Source: JAAZAI01 sp050942875
GTDB lineage: Bacteria > Verrucomicrobiota > Kiritimatiellia > RFP12 > UBA3636
Direction of reading: 5' to 3'
DNA: 64,000 bases
NCBI GenBank assembly: GCA_050942875.1
Contig: JBMNOD010000004.1
Location: forward strand, 12,557-76,556
A model generated the notes under the pieces. It was not told the DNA's origin and did not search any database. It worked only from the letters and a program-made list of their open reading frames with translations. Numbering within the stretch: position 1 is the stretch's first letter; every line of letters begins with the position of its first letter. A program made the position numbers and the translations under genes. Of the stretch, positions 40,300 through 47,599 are shown piece after piece.

Positions 40300-41273
40300 G
40301 GCGAATCAACCGGATCTGGTTTTCTGCGGACGTGCGGGTTTTCCGTCACGTCGCCCGTCCCGCCTTCATAGACATTCATCTCGGAAGACGAACGGTGGAT
40401 GACGTTGGTGATGTTGCGCTGTGCGTCCAGCTTCTTGCGGACATCGGTGAGCACAGGATGGATGAGCGGCACAAATTCGTCCAACTGGCGCTTCCAGGCG
40501 TTGGGATCAAGGCTGGTGCGTTCGAAGGAGATCGACACGTAGCCCCAGCGCGGACGATAGTTGCGAAGCGAATTGTCGATCGCCATGTGCAGGAAGCGCT
40601 CGAGGTGGGAGTCGGTCTCCCGCTCGGGGTTGAAGAGCCAGTACGCATACGTTGCCGGAATGACGGCCTTTTCGCCCTCGTCGCCCTCGTCGCCGAAGAC
40701 CTGCTGGATGTCGAGCACGCGGATGCGGAGCGTCTGCCCGTCGCCAAGGTCCACGTCGTAGGGCTGCTCGTTGGTGATGCGGTTCCCCTGGGAGACGAGG
40801 CAGACTTGCGGCCGGTGGATGCTGCGGCGCTCGATGCCCGAGAAGACGATCGTCACCTGGACCGGCGTCGAGCCTTCGCAGAGATAGACGCGGCGGAAGA
40901 TGGGCGTGTTGTCCGGCAGCAGCTTCGCCTCGCCGATGGAGATCGCGGAGAGCGGCGATCCGCAAACCAGGCAGTTCGTCGCCAGGTTGCCCGGATCCTC
41001 GGAAAACGCCGACGCCGCCTCCCCTTCGACAGTGGCCGGCACCTCGTTCGTCATGACGAGCTCGGACTCGCGAAACGCACGTGAACACTGGTCGTTCGTG
41101 CAGAAGCGAATGCGCTCGGCACGGTAGCCGCCCAGCTCCGCGGGCATTTCCAGCGGAATCTCGCCCGTTGGATTGCCATAAATCGTACGCGGACGCCCGA
41201 GATAGACGCCGGCGACGACGACGAGGGCCAGGGCGATCAGGCCCGGGATTGCTTTGACGACGCCAGTGCGCAT
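40296..41273 (-). CDS. Exosortase-associated EpsI-like protein with extra CxxxxC/CxxC
   Basis: This 325-residue membrane-anchored protein resembles the EpsI (DUF3485) family, which is encoded next to or fused with exosortases. GGAGG lies 8 bases before the ATG at 41273. An N-terminal membrane helix (about 8-27) precedes an extracytoplasmic domain with the family motif HRPQVCLVSQG (His 153, Cys 158). Two additional pairs, Cys 58/63 and Cys 101/104, sit in a segment that I do not know from ordinary EpsI and look like a metal site. It starts 37 bases before the exosortase stop, which implies close coupling. A role in sorting or export of a surface protein is inferred. Confidence 0.85.
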   Translation of the reverse strand: MRTGVVKAIPGLIALALVVVAGVYLGRPRTIYGNPTGEIPLEMPAELGGYRAERIRFCTNDQCSRAFRESELVMTNEVPATVEGEAASAFSEDPGNLATNCLVCGSPLSAISIGEAKLLPDNTPIFRRVYLCEGSTPVQVTIVFSGIERRSIHRPQVCLVSQGNRITNEQPYDVDLGDGQTLRIRVLDIQQVFGDEGDEGEKAVIPATYAYWLFNPERETDSHLERFLHMAIDNSLRNYRPRWGYVSISFERTSLDPNAWKRQLDEFVPLIHPVLTDVRKKLDAQRNITNVIHRSSSEMNVYEGGTGDVTENPHVRRKPDPVDSP

Positions 41274-42178
41274 AGCTTGGCCCTCCAATCGATTTCAAGA
41301 AGCGCCCCGGTCCCCATCAACAGCAGCAGGGACAAGACGAAGACGAGAATGCCGGACAAGTCGTGGTACAGCGTCATGGCCAGATCCATGCCGATCCACT
41401 CGGCCACCACCCCGAGCGAGAAGATGCGCAGCGCGTTGGCGAGCATCGCCAGCGGCACGGACAGCACGAAGAGAGTGGTTTGCCGCCAGAAGCCGGTCAG
41501 CGTCAGGTAGGCATACGGCGCGGCCAGCGCGGTCATGACGATCAGCGAACGCAACCCGCTGCAGGCATCCGCCACGTCAAACTGGAAGCCGCCCCCCGCG
41601 GCGCTGTAGACAACGGTGCCATGGCGCACGGCTTCGATGCCGACGCCGTGAAGGAAGGTGCAGGCGAGGCTGCTCGCCATCAGACGAAGCGGCATCGTCA
41701 CCTCCATGAGCAGCCACCCGCAGAAGCAGAGAAAGGCGTAGGCGGCGGGAAAAAGCAGCAGCTTTGCGACTTCCCATCCCCAAATCGCATAGGCAATGCC
41801 CCAGAAGACGCCGACGGACGAGCCCAACGAAAGCCGGGGAAGCTGGGCGCGGTAGCCGAGCACATGCGCCGCGAGCGAGAGCGCCACGACCCCGAGCCCG
41901 AGCCAGCTCGGGCGCACCGGCGCCTTCGCCAGTTCCATGCGATTGCGGTGGATCACATAGGCGGAGAACAGGAGCATCACCCAGTTGTGGCGAAAGTTCT
42001 CGTGACGCCACTGGATGGCGACCCAGCCGAAAATCGAGCTCGGCTCGTTGGCAACGTCTGAATCGCTGCCAAAGGCGACATAGAGCCAGACGGCCGCGAT
42101 CGTCGCCGCGACGAACGCAACCCATCGCCAAGGATCGGGTCGAAAGCCCTTGAGTGTTGATGCTTCATCTTGCTGCAT
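41237..42178 (-). CDS. Exosortase
   Basis: This 313-residue polytopic membrane protein is an exosortase, a cysteine transpeptidase-like enzyme that sorts proteins carrying a C-terminal recognition signal (PEP-CTERM-like). All three active-site residues are found: Cys in DACSGLRSL (Cys 206), Arg in ANALRIF (Arg 251) and His in LYHDLSG (His 272). Eight or so hydrophobic segments surround them. The ATG at 42178 is preferred; a TTG at 42217 is possible. The EpsI-like gene overlaps its 3' end. No clear PEP-CTERM-type substrate is found in the window, and the giant SdrD-B protein lacks a recognisable signal. Confidence 0.93.
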   Translation of the reverse strand: MQQDEASTLKGFRPDPWRWVAFVAATIAAVWLYVAFGSDSDVANEPSSIFGWVAIQWRHENFRHNWVMLLFSAYVIHRNRMELAKAPVRPSWLGLGVVALSLAAHVLGYRAQLPRLSLGSSVGVFWGIAYAIWGWEVAKLLLFPAAYAFLCFCGWLLMEVTMPLRLMASSLACTFLHGVGIEAVRHGTVVYSAAGGGFQFDVADACSGLRSLIVMTALAAPYAYLTLTGFWRQTTLFVLSVPLAMLANALRIFSLGVVAEWIGMDLAMTLYHDLSGILVFVLSLLLLMGTGALLEIDWRAKLCALASSKQSRA

Positions 42179-42241
42179 ATGACCGGATAGCTTACCGAAA
42201 GACGCGGATTTTTTCAATGATGGATTTTAAACGCGCGGCAA

Positions 42242-43567
42242 CTAGGGCGCCTGCCACCCGCTGCGCTTCTGCCGACGCTTCTCCATGGGCAGCGGCACCA
42301 TGCGCAACAAGCAGAAAAGACCCGGCAGCAACAGCGCGAAGGCCAGCGCAAAGTAACGCCGATAGACCGGGATCATCACGGCGCCGGTCGCCGACGGATC
42401 AACCCCCCGCCCCAGGCAATGCAGCAACCCGCCCGACAGCAGCATCCCGATCGCGCCGGCGCCGACGCCGGTCACCATGTTCATCAGCATGGTGGCAGAC
42501 ACCCGCCGCTCGGCCGAGACGGTCTGCAAGAAGTAGTGCGTCACGGAATTCTCGGACGTCACGCGCGTCGCCCCGGCCAAAGCGAAAAGCAAGGCGGCCA
42601 GCGACATCGCGGCCGTGAACACATCCGGTGCAAACGACCACAAAACGGCCGTGACGAGCATCAGGCTGTAAGCCAGGATCAGCGTCTTGCGCGGTCCAAT
42701 CCGGGGGGTGATCTTCGCCACCGCGATCGAGGCCAACGCCGCAGAGCCATATTGGAGCAACGAAAAAAGCAGCGCCCCCGTGTCGCTCACGCCATGGCCC
42801 CGCTTGATGAAAAGCACCGATACCGGCGCCAGCATCACGAGCGAGAGATTGTTGACGAAACTGCCGAGCAACAACCGGCGGAACGAGCTGTCACGCAAGG
42901 CCTCGACCATTTCATGCACCACCGGGCGCCGGGCCGAATCGCGAATCGCGCCCGTCTCGTCGACACGGCGCAGAAATGTCGAGGCGAACACCCCGAGAGC
43001 CGAACCCGCGACAATGATCAACGCAATGGCAAGCAGCGTCTCCGAAATCTTGAGCACGACGCTGATCGCGATCAACGCCACGAAACAGGCCGCGTAAAAC
43101 AAAGCGCTGTTGGTGGCGATGAACCGAGGCCGTTCCTCGTCCGTCGAAATGTCGCCCAGAAGCGGCTGGGACATGACAACGCCGGCCGCGCGAAAACCAT
43201 AGAAGAAAAACGCGCCCCCGACCAGACAGATCAGCGCAAGGGCCGAAAGCCCAAAATGCTTCCAGAGCGCGGAAGAAGCCACGACCAGCGCGGCAAAATT
43301 GCGCGCGACCCAGAAGACAGCCTGGCTCCGGGCGCCCCCGACCCTCGCGGAAACGACTTTGCCCAGCGGCAACAGGACAAAGCCAAAGAACATCATGCCG
43401 CCGAGAACGGCGGTCACGACATCCGAAAACCCAAGCTTGAGCGCAAGCAAGATCATGAGCGTCTCGCCCACGCACATGTAGGAAAGGCCGTTGACGGCGT
43501 TGAAGGCGTTGATGTTGCGCTGCGAACGTTTGCGTTGTTCGAGCGTAAGTTCTTGTTCGAGAATCAT
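42242..43567 (-). CDS. MFS transporter
   Basis: This 441-residue polytopic protein has about twelve hydrophobic helices in two bundles separated by a charged cytoplasmic loop (about residues 190-220), the layout of the major facilitator superfamily. The start at 43567 is used because the in-frame lead to 43732 is not membrane-like. Loop motifs such as the R-x2-R-type G-x-R after helix 2 are only weakly recognisable, so the substrate is open. It is the first gene of the minus-strand run, 63 bases upstream of the exosortase gene, with its own promoter. Confidence 0.8.
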   Translation of the reverse strand: MILEQELTLEQRKRSQRNINAFNAVNGLSYMCVGETLMILLALKLGFSDVVTAVLGGMMFFGFVLLPLGKVVSARVGGARSQAVFWVARNFAALVVASSALWKHFGLSALALICLVGGAFFFYGFRAAGVVMSQPLLGDISTDEERPRFIATNSALFYAACFVALIAISVVLKISETLLAIALIIVAGSALGVFASTFLRRVDETGAIRDSARRPVVHEMVEALRDSSFRRLLLGSFVNNLSLVMLAPVSVLFIKRGHGVSDTGALLFSLLQYGSAALASIAVAKITPRIGPRKTLILAYSLMLVTAVLWSFAPDVFTAAMSLAALLFALAGATRVTSENSVTHYFLQTVSAERRVSATMLMNMVTGVGAGAIGMLLSGGLLHCLGRGVDPSATGAVMIPVYRRYFALAFALLLPGLFCLLRMVPLPMEKRRQKRSGWQAP

Positions 43568-43643
43568 GGGATTGCCGCGCGAGAAAAGCAGTGAAAAACG
43601 CGGCAAGGCCGCGGGTGCCGTAAAAAAGCCATCTGAGGGATCA

Positions 43644-43672
43644 AGTCTACAACATGACGGTGGAAAATGCAA
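43644..43672 (-). promoter_or_regulatory. Promoter of the MFS-exosortase run
   Basis: On the minus strand TTGCAT (43667-43672) and TAGACT (43644-43649) are exactly 17 bases apart, about 75 bases before the MFS ATG. The divergent SGNH promoter starts only 4 bases away. Confidence 0.7.
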
Positions 43673-43676
43673 ATTC

Positions 43677-43705
43677 TTGCTTTTCATCTCAAAAACTGCT
43701 ATTTC
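43677..43705 (+). promoter_or_regulatory. Promoter of the secreted SGNH hydrolase gene
   Basis: TTGCTT (43677-43682) and TATTTC (43700-43705) are 17 bases apart, and the -10 box is preceded by TGC. It lies back to back with the MFS promoter, the two -35 boxes being 4 bases apart, so a shared regulator could act on both. Confidence 0.6.
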
Positions 43706-43756
43706 TTTAATCCGCGGGATCCAACTTCGCATCCATCAACACCGCACGGTGCCATT

Positions 43757-44497
43757 ATGAAAATTCGATCTTTCTTCCTTGCACTGCTCGCGCTGTGCTT
43801 CTCCGCAGGCGCGGCCACCACCGCAAGCCAGGCGACACCCTGGCGCATTCTCTGCGTCGGCGATTCAATCACGCAGGGCGGGCGCGTGAACCGCGCGGAA
43901 CATACGTATCGGCTCCCGCTTCAGAAGCTTCTGCATCAAGCGGGCATCGCCTACGATTTCATTGGCTCGCGCCAAGCCGGCCTTGAAGCCGGAGCCCAAT
44001 GGCCGGATGTCGCCAAGGGCGTCCCATTCGATCCGGATCACGAAGGATACTACGGCGCCAAGACCGCCGAGGCGCTCGCGAAGGTCCAGGCGGCCTGGAA
44101 GCACCATGCGCCGCCGCCAGATTTCGTGCTGATCCACCTCGGCACGAACGACCAGGACAACACGCCGCACGACGACACCGTCCAGAAGCCCCTGCGCGAC
44201 TTCATCGCGTTCCTCCGGACGAAGAACCCGCGCGTCGTCGTGCTGCTCGGCCATCTCAACTTCAACTGCTCCAAAGGCGCAAATTCAATCCGGCCGCTCG
44301 TCGAGGCGCTGGCGACGGAGCTGGCGACGGCGGAATCGCCCGTCGCCACCGTCCACCACTACAAGGGCTGGTTTGAAATGCCCGGCAAACCCGAGAGCGA
44401 CACCTTCGACTGGGCGCACCCCAATCCCCAGGGCCAGATGAAAATGGCCAAAGCCTGGTTCAAGGCGATGCAAACGGCAAAACCGGCAAAACAGTGA
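43757..44497 (+). CDS. Secreted SGNH/GDSL hydrolase
   Basis: This 246-residue protein has a signal peptide (MKIRSFFLALLALCFSAGA, cleavage near residue 20) and an SGNH-fold catalytic domain: GDSITQGG with the nucleophile Ser, then YYGAKTAEAL, VLIHLGTNDQDN with the Gly/Asn block, and DWAHPNPQGQMKMA with the Asp/His pair. These enzymes de-esterify polysaccharides, lipids or peptidoglycan in the envelope. It is shorter than the SGNH protein at 3-4 kb and not obviously its close relative. The glnN gene follows 61 bases later. Confidence 0.9.
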   Translation: MKIRSFFLALLALCFSAGAATTASQATPWRILCVGDSITQGGRVNRAEHTYRLPLQKLLHQAGIAYDFIGSRQAGLEAGAQWPDVAKGVPFDPDHEGYYGAKTAEALAKVQAAWKHHAPPPDFVLIHLGTNDQDNTPHDDTVQKPLRDFIAFLRTKNPRVVVLLGHLNFNCSKGANSIRPLVEALATELATAESPVATVHHYKGWFEMPGKPESDTFDWAHPNPQGQMKMAKAWFKAMQTAKPAKQ

Positions 44498-44558
44498 AGC
44501 AAGCCGACCGTCTGTCGCATCGAGTCTCTCAAGATCAGAAACGTCATCAATTGCAACT

Positions 44559-46697
44559 ATGAGCAACCGCAACCGAACCCACGCCATCAACGAGATCGCC
44601 GTCAACCCCGTTCCGGTTCCCTGCGAACCGCGTCCGGCGACCATCGACCACTACGGCATCGACGTCTTCAACGAGACCGCCATCCGCAGGCATCTCGCCC
44701 GCGACATCGCCGAAAAGCTGCTGGAGACCGCGCAAAAGGCGGCGCCGCTCGATCCGGAGATCGCCGGCGACGTCGCGCACGCCATGAAGGAGTGGGCCGT
44801 CGACCGCGGCGCCACGCACTACACGCACTGGTTCCAGCCGCTCACCGGCGGCACCGCCGAGCGGCACGAGTCGTTCGTGACCCAGGCGCCTCGCGGCAAG
44901 GCCGTCTTCGCCTTCTCAGGCAAGAACCTCGTCTTCGGCGAATCCGACGCCTCCAGCTTCCCCTCCGGCGGCATCCGCTCCACGTTCGAGGCGCGCGGCT
45001 ACACCGCCTGGGATCCCACGAGCCCGGCGTTCATCAAGCGCCACGCCAACGGCGCCACGCTCTGCATCCCCACCGCCTTCTGCAGCTACACCGGCGAAGT
45101 GCTCGACAAGAAGACCCCCCTGCTCCGCTCCATCCAGGCGCTCAAGGCCTCCGTGACCCGCCTCATGCGATGCTTCGGCATCCCGGAAGACACGCCGATC
45201 GTCTCGCTGGGGGCCGAGCAGGAGTACTTCCTGATCGACAAGAAATTCTACCTCAACCGCCCCGACCTCCTGCAGACCGGACGCACCCTCTTCGGCGCCC
45301 CGCCCCCCAAGCACCAGCAGCTCGAAGACCACTACTTCGGCGCCATCAAGCCCCGGATCATCAAGTTCATGACCGAGGTCGAGGAAGAGCTTTGGAAGCT
45401 CGGCATCCCCGCCAAGACGCGCCACAACGAAGTCGCGCCCGCCCAGTTCGAGCTGGCGCCGGTGTTCGAGGACCTCAACATCGCCGTGGACCACAACATG
45501 CTCGTCATGGAGACGCTGCGCCAGGTCGCCGAACGCAACGGCCTCGTCTGCCTGCTCCACGAAAAGCCCTTCGCCGGCATCAACGGCTCCGGCAAGCACA
45601 ACAACTGGTCCATCGGCTACGGCTCGCGCAACCTGCTCGACCCCGGCTCCGATCCCGAGCAGAACATGATCTTCCTCACCGTGCTCTCGGCGATCCTTCG
45701 CGGCGTCGACCTCCACGCCGACCTGCTGCGCTCCACCACGTGCAGCCTCGCCAACGACCACCGCCTCGGCGCCAACGAGGCGCCCCCGGCGATCATCTCC
45801 GTGTTCCTGGGCGACCAGCTCGAAGGCATCCTCGACCAGATCGCCAAGGGCTCCGTCTCCTCCAGCCGCAAGGCCGCCACCATGCGCATCGGCGTGGACG
45901 TCCTCCCCGCCCTGCCGCAAGACACCACGGACCGCAACCGCACGAGCCCCTTCGCCTTCACCGGCAACAAGTTCGAATTCCGCGCGCCCGGCTCGAGCCA
46001 GTCGTGCGCCACCTCGAACATGTTCCTCAACACGATCGTCGCGGAATCGCTCGACTTCGTTTCGGAACAGCTCGAGAAAGCTTCGCCCAGGGAATTCAAC
46101 AACGTCGTCGTCAAAGTCGTCCGCGACATCGTCGTCAAGCACCGCCGGATCATCTTCAACGGCAACGGCTACAGCCCCGAATGGGAGGCCGAAGCCGCCC
46201 GCCGGGGGCTGCCCAACCTCAAAACCACGCCCGAAGCGCTCAAGCCCCTGCTCGACCCCGCGAACCAGAAGCTGATGGAGAAGCACCGCGTCTTCTCGAA
46301 GATCGAGATGGAGTCGCGCCACGAGGTCTTCCTCGCGGAATACCGCCGGAAGCTCCGCATCGAAGGCAAAGTCGCCCTTGAAATCGCCACCAGCATGATC
46401 CTGCCCGTCTCCGCCGCCTACTACGGCCGCCTCACCGCGAACCTCGCCACCGCCGCCCAGAGCAAGCTCGAGACCGGCGTCGGCTGCCTCCGCCGCCTGG
46501 CCGAACAAGTCGGCGCCGGCATCGACCGCCTCGACGCCGCCTGCGATGCGTTGCGCAAGGCGATCGCCGCCCGCGATTCCGCCGAGACCCTTGCGACCAT
46601 GGACAAGCTCCGCGAACAAGTCGACGCCCTCGAACTCCTCGTCGACGACGCCTGCTGGCCCCTCCCCAAATACCGCGAGATGCTCTTCATCTATTAG
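44559..46697 (+). CDS. glnN: Glutamine synthetase type III (GlnN)
   Basis: This 712-residue enzyme makes glutamine from glutamate and ammonia in a large dodecamer. Type III forms are long (about 700 residues), as here. Typical motifs are GAEQEYFLIDKKFY in the catalytic core, RHNEVAPAQFELAPVFED, and GINGSGKHNNWS with the ammonia/metal acids, and the N-terminal extension (HYGIDVFNETAIRRHL) seen in Bacteroidetes and PVC bacteria. No strong Shine-Dalgarno precedes it. The stop is TAG at 46695-46697, and its TA is the target site of a MITE-like element. P-II regulator or transporter genes are not adjacent. Confidence 0.95.
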   Translation: MSNRNRTHAINEIAVNPVPVPCEPRPATIDHYGIDVFNETAIRRHLARDIAEKLLETAQKAAPLDPEIAGDVAHAMKEWAVDRGATHYTHWFQPLTGGTAERHESFVTQAPRGKAVFAFSGKNLVFGESDASSFPSGGIRSTFEARGYTAWDPTSPAFIKRHANGATLCIPTAFCSYTGEVLDKKTPLLRSIQALKASVTRLMRCFGIPEDTPIVSLGAEQEYFLIDKKFYLNRPDLLQTGRTLFGAPPPKHQQLEDHYFGAIKPRIIKFMTEVEEELWKLGIPAKTRHNEVAPAQFELAPVFEDLNIAVDHNMLVMETLRQVAERNGLVCLLHEKPFAGINGSGKHNNWSIGYGSRNLLDPGSDPEQNMIFLTVLSAILRGVDLHADLLRSTTCSLANDHRLGANEAPPAIISVFLGDQLEGILDQIAKGSVSSSRKAATMRIGVDVLPALPQDTTDRNRTSPFAFTGNKFEFRAPGSSQSCATSNMFLNTIVAESLDFVSEQLEKASPREFNNVVVKVVRDIVVKHRRIIFNGNGYSPEWEAEAARRGLPNLKTTPEALKPLLDPANQKLMEKHRVFSKIEMESRHEVFLAEYRRKLRIEGKVALEIATSMILPVSAAYYGRLTANLATAAQSKLETGVGCLRRLAEQVGAGIDRLDAACDALRKAIAARDSAETLATMDKLREQVDALELLVDDACWPLPKYREMLFIY

Positions 46698-46796
46698 AGC
46701 GGTTTGAGAAAATCCGTGTCCATATTCTATCCTCCAGCTCAAAACGCCGAATCCTGGTTCAAATCGTGCGGCTATGCTATTTCTCAAGTCGCTCTA
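46695..46796. mobile_element. MITE-like element, about 100 bp, TA-flanked with 16-bp inverted ends
   Basis: The ends AGAGCGGTTTGAGAAA and, in reverse, AGAGCGACTTGAGAAA match at 14 of 16 positions and face each other about 100 bases apart. Both ends are flanked by TA (46695-46696 and 46795-46796), as expected for an IS630/Tc1-mariner-type insertion with TA target duplication. The interior is A/T-rich and has no gene. The left TA plus the first G of the element form the TAG stop of glnN. The gap 46697-46909 otherwise holds a GC-rich inverted repeat and the convergent terminator. Confidence 0.7.
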
Positions 46797-46884
46797 GTGG
46801 GAAGAGAGGAGTGGGAAGTGAGGAGTTTCCGCCGGGGCTCCGCCCCAGCCAACGCGACGCACGCCTCACTCCTCGCCCCTCACT

Positions 46885-46909
46885 GTTTTTGGGGGCCAGC
46901 CCCAAAAAC
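46885..46909. terminator. Bidirectional terminator between glnN and the BamE-like gene
   Basis: GTTTTTGGGG (46885-46894) pairs perfectly with CCCCAAAAAC (46900-46909). The T-rich arms give a U-tract-like end in both directions, so it can serve both convergent genes. A GC hairpin (GGGGC-TCC-GCCCC) lies about 40 bases to the left. Confidence 0.7.
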
Positions 46910-47599
46910 CTAGTTCCGATGCCGGTTGAACCGCAGCGGACGATCCACGGAGACGACCTTGCCGTCCTCCACGACGACCTTCGCACAGTAGCCCGTGTGG
47001 AGGAAAACCGACCACATCAGCGTTTCGCTGCCGGACGCCTTCTCCACGTTGAGCGGACGCCCCATCAGCGCCAGCAGCTCCTGCCGCGTCATCCCTTCCT
47101 CGATCTGCTGCCAGCGCCGGATGCTGAAATTCGCCGACCATCGGGTGTCCTCGTGCATGAAACCGCACGCGTGGAAGAGAAACACCGTCCAGATGGAGCC
47201 GATGATCGCGAAACATGCGGCAATCCCCCGCATCGCAGCGGGAATGGCCGAATGCTTCCGGCGAGCCTTGATCACGATCATCAACGCGCCGAGGATCGTC
47301 AGCGCCGGAATCCAAAGCCAGATGATGAAGACGTACAACAGGCTCCGGATGGAATACAGGGACGGACCGACCCGGAAGGGCTTGTAGGGCGGCGTCTTTC
47401 CAAAGAACCCAAGCGCGGACGAGACGATGATCACCAGCGCCACCGCGAAGGTGGCAATGTACGCACAGCCACACCAGACAAACAGGTTCCGACGACGACC
47501 GATCACGGCAATCACCAGCAGCGGAACGACCGGATACAGCGAGAGGATGGCTGTCTGCTGGACAATGTAGGAAACATCCCAGTTCAAAATCCAATTCAT
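46910..47599 (-). CDS. Membrane protein with a BamE/SmpA-like C-terminal domain
   Basis: This 229-residue protein has four to five hydrophobic segments in the first two thirds, then a soluble end with the pattern of the SmpA/OmlA (BamE) fold: IEEGMTRQELLALMGRP followed by a beta-rich stretch ending VVVEDGKVVSVDRP. Such domains are normally lipoproteins of the outer-membrane assembly machine, so the membrane anchor here is unusual. The start at 47599 overlaps the stop of the large membrane protein gene (ATGA). The frame opens earlier (47632) but GGGGGAG points to 47599. Function unknown. Confidence 0.65.
   Translation of the reverse strand: MNWILNWDVSYIVQQTAILSLYPVVPLLVIAVIGRRRNLFVWCGCAYIATFAVALVIIVSSALGFFGKTPPYKPFRVGPSLYSIRSLLYVFIIWLWIPALTILGALMIVIKARRKHSAIPAAMRGIAACFAIIGSIWTVFLFHACGFMHEDTRWSANFSIRRWQQIEEGMTRQELLALMGRPLNVEKASGSETLMWSVFLHTGYCAKVVVEDGKVVSVDRPLRFNRHRN

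Noticed and set aside
41237..42178. The giant SdrD-B protein as the substrate of the exosortase
   Set aside because: The C-terminus lacks a PEP-like motif, a membrane helix and a basic tail. Proximity alone is not enough to assert it.
44916..46787. A 623-codon antisense frame opposite glnN
   Set aside because: It is the complement of a conserved enzyme and has no independent features.
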